From NCBI GenBank assembly GCA_009746045.1, contig RPFO01001268.1:1-40000 (forward strand): a stretch of 40,000 bases of DNA, read 5' to 3'. The notes under the pieces were generated by a model that worked only from the letters and a program-made list of their open reading frames with translations, was not told the DNA's origin and did not search any database. How positions within the stretch are numbered: the first letter of the stretch is position 1; each line of letters starts with the position of its first letter. A program made the translations under genes and the position numbers. Source of the DNA: Mesostigma viride (Eukaryota; Streptophyta; Mesostigmatophyceae; Mesostigmatales; Mesostigmataceae). This document shows, piece by piece, positions 1-9,489 of this stretch.

Positions 1-774
1 ATGGCATGGCTATCGTTATGACTGACTTAGTAGCTAGACCTTTTCAGTGGTTTTCCATTTGCGGGTATTTCGATCCTCGTAAATGGTGGGAGAGCGATCG
101 CAGCAATGTGCTCACCACTATCTAACACTCCCGCCAGTTAGGCTCGAAACACACGCCCTGATCAAGCAAGCTCATGTTCGGCCCACCGTCTATAGGTCAT
201 CTAGTCGCTCTACACGTAAGCCAGCCCATAATTTCAGTGCACAAGGCTACACATTTCCATCACCACCATTCATATTCATCATCCTGAACGACTCGAACAC
301 GCGGACAAGATAACGGCAGGCTCGAGCTATACCATTATGGTCCGGATTCTCCCGATTTCTGCCTGCGCTGCATGGTTGTCTCCTTGATATCATAACAAGG
401 AGCGTTGGCAAGTAATCTGAGCATACGGCCAGGACGTAGCATGGCTGTACGAGGACTAAGCTATAAGGCTATGGCTGGTGGTGTACCAATTGTGTTGGCG
501 GTGCACTTCATACTTGTCTCACTTCATGACTGGAATTAGTCACGCCGCGCCTGGAATCCTGCTGGAATCTCAGCCGTACGTAGGATGTCGGCGCGAAGAT
601 CCCAGAAAAAGATGGTGGAAAGAAGTTAAGTATATATTGATGATGTTATTTCCATGGACAACCCTAGCTTCCATGCTCATCCGTATATCAAGCTCCCGGG
701 AGACCAGGTATTTATCCGCAAGCCTCACTCACGCCAAGCTAATTACTTATTGAATCTGGCAATTCTTGCATGCA
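1..774. other. Left flank, no gene seen
   Basis: Unique sequence left of the El1 insertion. The only open frames are short (76 and 91 codons) with no recognisable motif, and I see no convincing splice-bounded exon, RNA gene or repeat. Before El1 inserted it was continuous with the sequence now starting at 8409. Confidence 0.5.
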
Positions 775-779
775 ATTAT
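775..779. repeat. Target-site duplication of El1 (left copy)
   Basis: ATTAT immediately precedes the 5' LTR and is repeated at 8404-8408 immediately after the 3' LTR. Confidence 0.85.
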
Positions 780-1251
780 AGTTAGTCTCCATGCTTTGCT
801 GTAGACTAAGTCTCAAAGGCACTGTGAATACAACGTATGAATAAGCCTTGTAAACCTACGTTGGTATGTGAATATAAATACCACGTGGGCTATGCAGATA
901 GGAATGCTAGTCGAGTCGCATACGTTTCCCTAGATAGGTACTTTGGGTACTGAGGTACGTGACAGATGTCAGTACCCAGTATACGTAGTGTCCTGTCATT
1001 GGACGGTACTAGAGTATCCTAGATAGGGACCGTACTGCAGCGTGCATTGATTGTGATCGCACGATGCAGTGACTAGACAGCTACCTGTCATCGTGTGGCC
1101 TCGGGCCAACGGTCTGCACCCAACGGTCACTGGCGGCGCAGCCGGTGAGAGGAACGTTGATAAAGGGTAAACCTATTTTCTAATGAACCAAGCAATTCAT
1201 TGCTCACAGCCTTCAGTGTTCTCAAGCAATATATCCCACCGCATTCTAACT
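780..1251 (+). repeat. El1 5' LTR
   Basis: 472 bp beginning AGTTAG and ending CTAACT, a perfect 6-bp terminal inverted repeat in place of the usual TG...CA. It matches 7931-8403 except for about three changes, and matches the LTR copy at 21014-21486. It carries the element's presumed promoter. Confidence 0.92.
873..887 (+). promoter_or_regulatory. El1 LTR TATA box and adjacent G-box
   Basis: TATAAATA at 873-880 is followed at once by CACGTG at 882-887. This is the only TATA-like element in the LTR with a nearby consensus site, so it is the likely core promoter. Equivalent sequences occur in the other two LTR copies. Confidence 0.5.
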
Positions 1252-1269
1252 TGAATTTTATTTGCTACC
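1252..1269 (+). other. El1 leader / expected primer-binding region
   Basis: Only 18 nt separate the LTR end from the Gag ATG. The sequence begins TGAATTTTATTTG and has no TGG start or evident match to a tRNA 3' end, so the minus-strand primer is not obvious. Priming from an internal part of a tRNA, known for Drosophila copia, is one possibility. Confidence 0.4.
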
Positions 1270-4107
1270 ATGGCTATCACGAACAAGAATGTCGCTAAGA
1301 AGCTTACCTACAACGAGGATGATGATGGGCAGGATCGGCGGATGCCCAGAGACAACAACAAGAAGCCGGCTGGCGATGCGGCCATTTCCAAGAAAAAGAA
1401 AAAGAACAAAAAGACTCACAATGGTTGCCAGGACGAGGGGACGGCGGCTGCAAAGCCGACCGACCTACCCCCCTCCCCTGCGAGGCCGGAGGCCGAGACG
1501 GCTCCCCCCGGGGAGACCGGCTTACCCTCGACTCCGGCGGCCGCCCCAGCCGCAACCACGGCTGGCGCGGCCATGGCTGCGGAGACCTCGGTGGTAAACC
1601 CCACTGAGGCTCCACAGTCCGGCCCCACGTTGCCATCTCTTCGGGAGCGTATGCCCCGTCAGACGGCCTCGGTGGCACCGGACGGGACGATTACCTTTCG
1701 TCCCGCCACATCAAACCTTAATGTCCCTTTCGCCCAGGGACATAACCACATTGAGCTAACGTTTGGGCGACCCTCTGCGTCCCTTCTTCGCAAGAAGAAG
1801 GACATGGAGAGTATTAAACTCGCACGGGTGGTGCGAAAACCTGTGGAACCCATCGCCGGACAACCAATGTCCGACGATGAGGTATCCGACACTGCCAGTC
1901 TCCCCGATGGGGAGACTGAGATCAATCTTACCCCAGCGCTCCTGGCGGTCGAGCAGGCCGCGCTGGTGGCAAATGAAGAACGCCGAGCGGGCAGCGGGAC
2001 CGAGAGGTCCGCCGAGAGGCGGCTTTTCGGCTCGCCGCTAAGCGGCAAGAATATGAAGAGGAAGCCGCCCGTCGCCTGGCTACCCACCAGGCGATGGCGG
2101 ACGCGTACCGCGAGGCCACCCAGCGGTTACGTGACCTCTTAAAAAATGCTGACTATCCCATGACTATGCGGACAGTCAAGACCTGGCCGAGCTTGCTCGG
2201 TCAGCACACTTTAAAACCATGTCCTCCATCACCCAAGCCAGGGTCACGGAGGCCATCTTGGCCAAACATGGGGTGGTAGCTGAAGAAGCCCCCCCGCTGG
2301 AAACCACCAGCAAGAAACCCTCTCCCCCCAACCCCTGCAGTACAAGGAGGGACTGCTGGCCCTGGGCGAGGAAGGGCAAAGAGGCGGACTGTCCAGTCCG
2401 GCCTGCTATGATCATGGGAGACCACTCCCTGACATACCCGAGGATGAGGCTGCCTTTCAGGCAGCCCTCCGGGAGCATGAGGTACGCAAGGAGATGAAGC
2501 GTCTCATGCGGGAGGAGGCCAGGAGGAGAGAGGCAGACACCCCTGCCCGCCCCTCCACCGATGGGGCTGGACCCAGTGGGGTTACCCGGACACCCCCGGG
2601 CTCCCCCGGGCCACCATGCCCCCCTCCCCCTCCCCCACCACCCCAGGTTCGCCCTGTGGGTTGGGGCCCCCTCCCAAACCAGGGGGGGTGGCCAGGACCC
2701 CAGGAGGCCCTGGGGGGAGGTGCAGAGGTGCCACAGGCACCCAACAGGCCTGCTGAGGCCCCCCCAAGGAGCGGGGATGTCCTGGAACAGCTCGCCATTC
2801 TCCAGGCCCAGCTGGCCTCGTTGCAAGATCAGCAGTTAACAGCTAACCAGCTGCAAACTGTCGAGGGCCTGCGCGCCCTGATGTCGCGGTATGAGCGGGG
2901 GACCATCAACCTGGACCCCACCCGCCTGCAACAAGCAACCGACGGCTTCTTGAGGGCCAACCCCCCTCTCACAGGTGTGTTTAACCCTCATAAAAAGGAA
3001 TCCAAAATCAATATTGCTGGCTTGCCTGAGGGTCACACTGTTGAACAAGCTAAGCAATTTGTTTTTGCTTTGGAGTATGGGATGGAAGGTCTTAACCTTA
3101 GACATCAGTTTAAGGCTCTCAGGGCCTCCTCCACATTCCATCAATCATCTCCTGCAATCAGAGCATTGATTCAAACCTATCAGGAACGTACCCTGACACC
3201 TGAAGCAGCCATTGAACAGTGGCCTACCTTTATCACTGATCTGAAACAGCTAGTGCTTACCAATAACCACATGGAAGCAGTAGAACGTTTCAACTGGCTT
3301 GCTGCATATAAGGTGAACAAGAATAACCTCTCTGGGGATGCAAAAACATACAGGGTAATGATTGAGAAAGACCTTGAGCTTCTCAAGCTCCAACCAAGGT
3401 ATCTCATCCACACCTGGCTAACAAAAGCTAATTTGCAACCTTCTGTCCTGGCTACCCTGCTTACAGGCCTCAAGTCCCTCTGGGACAACTTCAGAGCTGC
3501 CATGCTCTATATCGAGGAGGCAGTGGACCCCCTGGGTACTGGCAACAACCAGGCCCAGGACCCCAAGGTCCAGGGTGTCCAAGGCCACAAACGCAAGGGG
3601 CAGGCCAGCCAGGGGGGGCACCCAAGACCCACAAGTCCTCCCACCAAGGGGGCAGTGGCTCTCAGGGGCGTGGCAACACGTGGCACCGTGTGCCCCTGCA
3701 TGGCAACCCCAACAACAACAACAACAACAACAACAACAGGTCCCAGCAGGGCAACAATAACAACAGGTCCCAACAGGGCCAAAACAACAACAACAACAGG
3801 TCCCAGCAGGGCCAGAACCGGTCCCAGCAGGGAAAAACAACAACAACAACAACAACCAACCTGGCAACCCTGGTCCATAAGGTGCCTGAGGTGCTTCCAC
3901 GAGGGGCACGGCACAACTGCCCCAACAACGACTCCCTGGCCAACGGGGTGGATCTCTGCCCGGGCTGCTGGCACGCACGTCATCCCCTGGGGCCTCCAGG
4001 CAGCCGTTGCAACAGGCCTCGCTACCCAAAACAATGTGAGTTCTCTCACCTTATGTACTCTGAGGATGATGATCTCATTACCATTGGGGATGGCAACCAG
4101 GGCATAA
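1270..4107 (+). pseudogene. El1 Gag, frameshifted
   Basis: Capsid/nucleocapsid precursor of El1, with its ATG 18 nt after the LTR. A 290-codon first segment has a Lys-rich stretch (residues about 40-50) and Pro/Ala-rich sequence. Coding-quality sequence then continues in other frames: a helical EYEEEAARR segment around 2050-2160 and an SSITQARVTEAI segment around 2220-2330. It returns to the first frame before 2494. The 537-codon segment from 2494 holds a Pro-rich linker, the helical capsid-like part (about 2760-3550) and an Asn/Gln-rich tail. A half zinc knuckle (C-L-R-C-x4-H at about 3882-3908) loses its last Cys at another frame change. The protein would act in cytoplasmic virus-like particles. 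As it stands it is not translatable in one piece. Confidence 0.75.
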
Positions 4108-5390
4108 TTGATTTTGAGGCAGCAACCTTACTGTCCTCCCAACACCCTGTTCTGGAACCTTACATAAAAGCACTAACCCCTACTGTTGACAACTCCATAG
4201 ATATCAAGGAGCTTGCTCATCAGCTGCACCTAGCCATGGGTCATGAAACAGTGGCTGAGGAACTGGCCAGACGGCTGGGGGGTAGTAGCATGGGAAAACA
4301 ACTCAGGAATGCAGTAAAACTGGCTAGACAACACTGTCAAGAATGTCAGTTCAATAGCCCCAAACCTCAAAAATGGCATACTGCAACTCCTTCCACCAAT
4401 AGGGGCATGATAGTGGGGGATGTGATGCACATCAACAAAGATGTCCAACCCTACCTGATCCTAAAAGACTCATGGTCCAGGTTCACAGTAATGGAACCCC
4501 TACCTGGCATGTCTGCAGGGCAGCTACGTGTTGCACTCATGATTGCTTTACCCAGATTCTACCCAGTTGACAGAATTTTGCTTGATCAACAATTTTCTTG
4601 TCTGACTGACCTGGAAGGGTGTGAAGCAATAGAGATTGCTGGGCTGGAAGATCATGAGGGTCAGGGGGTCATTGAAAGAACCATCAGATCTGTCAAAACC
4701 CTACTAGCCAAAAATCCTTCCAAGGATGCTACTTCAGGGGTCTATTGTGACAGGGCACTCTGGTGTCATGAAATGTGCACAACCCTAAACATGAGACCTG
4801 TCTTGCATGCCACGTGGGGTGAAGTAATCCCAGCAGGCCTGCAGGCAGGTGTATATCCCCCAGAGGTGATAGCACTGTACAACACTGCACGTGCACAAAC
4901 CTCAGCAAAACTGGCAGAAAAAGATAAAACCCATTCCAGGCCAGTATTCCAAAAAGGTGATCAAGTTCTCTATTACAAGGAAAACAGCTTTGGTAAGGTT
5001 GGAACTTGGCTAGGTCCAGTTACCATCCGTGGATTTACCAAAAACAGCAAGACCGTGGAGGTCAAGCACAATATCAATGGGAAGCGTCACAGGGTGAGCT
5101 GTCATAGAATTAAGAAGTATTATTCTCCCATGGCAGACGTGCCTGGGGAAGAGTCTTTAAGCATGGACTCACTACTTCTATCTGGCAACTCCAGCATGCC
5201 CAGCAGTAGCTCTGAGCCACCAATTACTGCTGTTGACAGCACCACAGCACCCTCTGTGAACCCTTCCACCCTCAGTGAAGCCAGGCCCACTTCACAACCT
5301 GGGGATTGCTTAACCAGGCACGAGGTAGCTGGGTTGGAAGCATTAGCTCAGCCCCAAGGCACCAAATTGTCTGCCAACCTCCCGCTCTGA
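3690..5390 (+). pseudogene. El1 integrase region of Pol
   Basis: A 566-codon frame whose middle is a Copia-type integrase, the enzyme that inserts element cDNA into the genome. The N-terminal zinc-binding part has H180-x4-H185 and C216-x2-C219. The catalytic triad reads D244 (IVGD), D299 (RILLD) and E329 (GVIE), with 29 residues between the second Asp and the Glu where Copia enzymes usually have 35. A C-terminal SH3-like segment (FQKGDQVLYY ... GTWLGPV) lies around residues 425-455, followed by a Ser/Thr/Pro-rich tail. The frame ends at TGA (5388-5390), while matching sequence continues in another frame across 5370-5400. I infer that one frameshift separates it from the protease/RT part. Confidence 0.85.
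3708..3862 (+). repeat. CAA-type trinucleotide tracts in El1 Gag
   Basis: Several runs of (CAA)n or (AAC)n are separated by a repeated CAGGTCCCAGCAGGGC-like spacer. Read in the Pol frame they give Asn runs punctuated by RSQQG, and in the other frames Thr or Gln runs. This slippage-prone stretch lies where Gag and Pol frames meet. A similar Asn-rich tail follows the zinc knuckle of El2 Gag, so it may be a lineage feature. Confidence 0.75.
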
Positions 5391-5397
5391 GGTCAAA

Positions 5398-6834
5398 TTG
5401 GCAGTCGCCTTGCAAGCATTACACAGGTCACATAAGCAACAAGCTGCTGTGGCCGCAGGGTTGGCAAAAGTCTCAGCTGTGTGCACTAGTCAGGACCCCT
5501 GGACCCTGGCAATAGACACTCAGGCACAGGTCAGTGTGATCAGTGCACAAGCCATCCCTGGTCTTGAGATTGCACCTTCATTTTGGGCACGGGTGCAGGA
5601 TTTCTCAGGCCAAAGCTCACTGGATGTAGTGGGACAAGTGATGCTCCCTATACTTGGTATTCAGACACCCTTCCAGGTGGTGGAGGGGTACTCTGGTAAC
5701 ACCTTGTTGGGGGAACCTTTTGTATCCTATCCTGGGGTGCTTATCTCAGCTAATGAGCTCAGTGTCACAGGGGTGGGTGCAGTTCCTCTGGACCACTTTA
5801 AAATCCCTCTCTCCAGTATTGTCCCTGGTATGGATGCTGTCATCAAGGCAGTCAACACTCAGTATGCACCAGGGGAGATCCCTGATCTGGACAAGTTAGT
5901 GCACAGCCAGTTCCTCCATCCCTCAGCCTTTGGGCTGGGTAAGTGGGACATAGCCATGCACTCACCCCACCAAATCTCCCACGTCATACAAGAATGCAAA
6001 ACACAAAAAGGGTTTACCAAGTGGCTGATGGCCATTGTCCACCAAGCCAGGCAGGAATGGGTCCTGCCCAACCCCAAAAACCCTCAATACAAACCGCCTG
6101 TCACCCCTTCATGGGACGTGCCAGAGGGAGCCAAAAAGCTCAGATTAAAATTTGTTCTCAAACAAAAACCACAAAAAGTGGGCTCCCCAATCTTCCATGC
6201 CAGACCATGTGTCACAGAATTAAAGGGGACATCCACACTGCCAAAAGGGGAAACATACACACCTGGGCTGCAACAAACCTCACTCAGGATCATGCTCTCC
6301 CTATTCCTCCACAACCTCAATGCAGGCCAAGACTATGTCTGCAAAGCCACTGATATTAAAAGGGCCTTCCTCAGGGGGGACCCAGAAAAGGCTGAATCTG
6401 TGTGGAAAGGGAAGGTGTACGTGGTAGACACCCCAGCTGTGTGGAAACCTTATATTGATGAGCCCCACCTTATCATCAACATTGGGGTGGAAGGGCTTGT
6501 CAGTGCCCCAAAAATTTTCAGAGACTCAGCAGAGGAAGTATTCAAAAAGCTCAAGGCCACGTATGATGACCTGGACCCATGCTTTTTTGTTGTACCCACC
6601 CCCTCTGGACTGCTGTTCTTTGTGTGGCATGGAGATGACCAACTCATTTGTGGGCCTAGAGCTGAGGTGGAAACCTTTATTCAGCAGGTCCAGGAATCAT
6701 ATGAGATTGGCAAACAGGTGGAATTGAGCACAACCCCCATCCAGTTCTGTGGCATCATGTTGCAGCTGCACAGGCAGCCAGATCAATGGGTCTGCTCTCT
6801 CTCTCCTCCTGCAGAATATATCAAGATTGTCTAG
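5398..6834 (+). pseudogene. El1 retropepsin-like domain plus reverse transcriptase
   Basis: A 478-codon frame opening without an ATG, so it is the continuation of Pol. Residues 36-115 look like a retropepsin: LAIDTQAQVSVIS corresponds to the D-T-G active-site strand but reads DTQ, and LLGEPF resembles the second hydrophobic-hydrophobic-Gly motif. Residues 245-420 are a Copia reverse transcriptase: KLRLKFVLK, the motif-A Asp at D319 (ATDIKRAFL) and the catalytic pair D413-D414 within HGDD, where Copia has YVDD. The reverse transcriptase copies element RNA into cDNA. Loss of the Gly after DT raises doubt about proteolytic activity. The frame ends before RNase H, which follows in another frame. 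Confidence 0.85.
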
Positions 6835-7556
6835 ATTTGCTGCATCACACCTGCCTCCCCTTACACATGTGTGCCACTGTTCAGGGCAAACTGGGGTGGT
6901 GGTCAGCCATCTGTGGGGCCCCCTTAGCTGTCATCAGCAGGGTCACCCATGATGTTCTAGTCAAAATCAAATGCAGTCACATCAGGAAGTTGATCCATGA
7001 CTGTCCCCCCCTCATCCTCCATGGCCTGAATCTGATGGAAGACATCCACATACACAGTGTCATGGACAGCTCCATGGAGAGCAGAACAATCAATCAGATG
7101 GGGGCACGGGAATCAGGGCTGTTTTTTCTCACCAACAGGTCAGATTACATGTCCCTCACCTCCTGGTACAGCAGGCTCCACCGCAGAAAACCTGGCAGCA
7201 GCAACTCAGCTGAATGTCGTGCTGTGGTGTCTGCTGCATTGCATGCTCGTTCCCTGCAGCACATGCTCACCTGGCTCCAAACCCAGGCAGGCAGCACATG
7301 CAATGTCATCTCACATCTCTATACTGACAGCAATCTGTGATCAGTTTTCTAACCAAGAAATCTGTTCTGCTGCTGTCCACACTGACCTGGATTGGGTGAT
7401 CCTCAAACAGGAGGCACCTATTTTTCCAGCTGGACTCATGTGGATGATGAGGACAACCCAGCAGACGCTCTCACGAAGCTGCGGGATGCTGCTGGCCAAC
7501 AGTACCAGCTCCTCTTTCAGAACATGAACCCCTATGATATCAGAGTCAGTGTTTGA
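6786..7556 (+). pseudogene. El1 RNase H domain, frameshifted
   Basis: The C-terminal Copia RNase H, which degrades RNA of the RNA-DNA hybrid. The acidic residues are visible: D in SVMDSSMES, E in SAECRAV and D in LYTDS. The frame then stops after DSNL at 7340. The remaining C-terminus, including the family signature VDDEDNPADALTKL, is scattered over other frames because this copy is missing single bases near 7332, 7367 and 7417 compared with the duplicate at 20376-20639, where the same stretch is open to its stop. Confidence 0.8.
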
Positions 7557-7930
7557 ATAAATGACTGGCCATAGCACAGTACACAACCACCACACCCCCT
7601 TACCACAGCGATAGCTGCTGGGCGCCATAAAATTCAACACATTCGTTGTGGGGTGTGAGTGCTGGCTAGGTCAGATTTGTATCCATTTGCAGCTTGAGGA
7701 CACAAGCTTTGTATCCATTTACTTAATGTGTGCTTCAGTAACTGGCCAAACCAGCCAGCTGTGTACACCTTATTTAATGTGCAATATAACACCTGGCCAG
7801 AACAGCCAGCTGTAACCAACCTGGCTCAACCAGCCATGTCTCTTTTGTACCCCTAATCAACTTAAAAACAATAACAATAATGTTGGGGGTGCAGACCTGC
7901 ATTAAGAAATAAATAATAAAACAATACTGG
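7557..7930 (+). other. El1 3' untranslated region
   Basis: Non-coding tail between the Pol stop and the 3' LTR. It contains diverged repeats of a CTGGCCAnAnCAGCCAGCTGT motif (about 7742-7835), making short inverted repeats. It ends in an A-rich stretch (AAGAAATAAATAATAAAAC) just before the LTR, which is the best candidate for the plus-strand primer although it is not purely purine. Confidence 0.55.
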
Positions 7931-8403
7931 AGTTAGTCTCCATGCTTTGCTGTAGACTAAGTCTCAAAGGCATTGTGAATACAACGTATGAATAAGCCTT
8001 GTAAACCTACGTTGGTATGTGAATATAAATACCACGTGGGCTATGCAGATAGGAATGCTAGTCGAGTCGCATACGTTTCCCTAGATAGGTACTTTGGGTA
8101 CTGAGGTACGTGACAGATGTCAGTACCCAGTATACGTAGTGTCCTGTCATTGGACGGTACTAGAGTATCCTAGATAGGGACCGTACTGCAGCGTGCATTG
8201 ATCTGTGATCGCACGATGCAGTGACTAGACTGCTACCTGTCATCGTGTGGCCTCGGGCCAACGGTCTGCACCCAACGGTCACTGGCGGCGCAGCCGGTGA
8301 GAGGAACGTTGATAAAGGGTAAACCTATTTTCTAATGAACCAAGCAATTCATTGCTCACAGCCTTCAGTGTTCTCAAGCAATATATCCCACCGCATTCTA
8401 ACT
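7931..8403 (+). repeat. El1 3' LTR
   Basis: 473 bp, AGTTAG...CTAACT, one base longer than the 5' LTR (GATCTG in place of GATTG) plus two substitutions. Confidence 0.92.
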
Positions 8404-8408
8404 ATTAT

Positions 8409-9489
8409 ACCTTGGTCTCTTGAAACATTACCCACAATCGCCGTGACCAGTACGTGGCCTACCAAGATCTAGATATCAAGGAGACAACCATCGCAGGCCA
8501 GAAATCTATGACTAGCCGAGCCACCATACCTAGTCACGTGCACTGCTAACGCACGGTACACAACCATCCCTAGCCCTAGCTTAGCCCTTGCGGGGGCCGG
8601 CGGTCCTGCCAGCTTGTAGGTACCCCGCGAGCGGGGAAGGCCTTCGAAGGCGGAGGGCCTCCAGCTTGAGCTCACGTACATGCAATGAGGTACATGCGCA
8701 TCCGTGGCCGGGCAAGGATTTCGTTCGCAAACGCGGCTGTGCAAGCTCAGTCTCGCACCCCGGAGTTCTCACCTTCCACCAGGACCTTCCACCAAGTTCT
8801 TGACACATTTGACGTTAAGGCGCTGATGGAGCGCTTGTCGAGCTCGGCCTCCTCGCGGAGCCGGTACACTTGTAACGGTATGTCGAGAGTCTGCTGCATG
8901 ACTCTTGAGCTGTGCGGCGATGGCGAAGGTGGTGCATGGTGGTGGTGCATGGTTCAGCAGCATGGCGGCCCACGTCTCACTATACTTTTCGTCCGAGGGT
9001 GGTAAAAAGGATCCGAGGCGTAAATTACCACGCGGTAATCTTACCACGCACGATCCCACGCCTGAGATCCAAGGCGGTAATAATTACAACGTCGAGTGGA
9101 TAGGTAGTAAATTTACTAGCCGTAAGTAAAAGTAACGTTACCACGACGTATCTTTCGTAGTACTGTACCGACACGGGAGATTACCGCGACGGATCTTAGT
9201 TGAGAAGTTACCACCGGTAAATTAGGTGCCAGTGATCCGATGCTGTAAGATTACGTTTTAGTAAGTTACTAAGGGGTCTTTGCCTGTCCACGGCCAGATG
9301 GATAATTATATATTGTAATGGTGAAGTGGGAGAACGTGCGTGTCTATTAGCAAATGCAGCGAAATATAAAAATGTAGTTATCAGCCTTTGTCGCCTGTTC
9401 AGCAGTTGTCGTTGTCGGCCGTTGCCAGTAAGCGGCTATAGATTATGTGTGCTGGGGCCGGTGAAAAGACGCTAGCAAAGTTCGTCTGA
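8409..9489. other. Right flank of El1: no coding sequence recognised
   Basis: Overlapping short frames occur on both strands (about 8470-9130), but none has a motif or splice context that would favour it. The notable content is the TTACC/GGTAA cluster at 9001-9220. The 3' portion (about 9280-9490) is AT-richer and lies just upstream of the candidate gene, so it may hold its promoter. Confidence 0.4.
9001..9220. promoter_or_regulatory. Cluster of TTACC/GGTAA motifs
   Basis: Nine occurrences of TTACC or its complement GGTAA in 220 bp, against roughly 0.4 expected by chance. Two are arranged as near-palindromes: TTACCACGCGGTAA at 9025 and TTACCACCGGTAA at 9208. The duplicate lies at 22084-22303. 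It could be a cluster of transcription-factor sites upstream of the gene starting near 9490; no factor is identified. Confidence 0.35.

Larger units (their letters stand above)
780..8403 (+). mobile_element. El1: Ty1/Copia-type LTR retrotransposon, plus strand, coding region broken
   Basis: A complete LTR element: 472-bp 5' LTR, 18-nt leader, Gag, integrase, retropepsin-like domain, reverse transcriptase, RNase H, 3' UTR and 473-bp 3' LTR. Integrase precedes reverse transcriptase, which is the Copia arrangement, although the protease-like domain is displaced to lie after integrase. ATTAT directly flanks both ends (775-779 and 8404-8408), as expected for a 5-bp target duplication. The LTRs differ at about three positions, so the insertion is young. 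Even so, the coding region changes frame at least five times (near 2040, 2165, 2330, 5370 and 6830) plus the RNase H tail, so this copy could not make its own Pol unless some indels are sequencing errors. Confidence 0.93.

Noticed and set aside
1262-2119. Overlapping frames on both strands of El1 Gag
   Set aside because: GC-rich shadow frames without motifs. The plus-strand frame from 1270 has the right position after the LTR and continues into recognisable Gag.
8469-9129. Short overlapping ORFs on both strands, repeated at 21552-22212
   Set aside because: Their conservation only reflects the recent DNA duplication. No motif, no splice context, and several frames compete equally.
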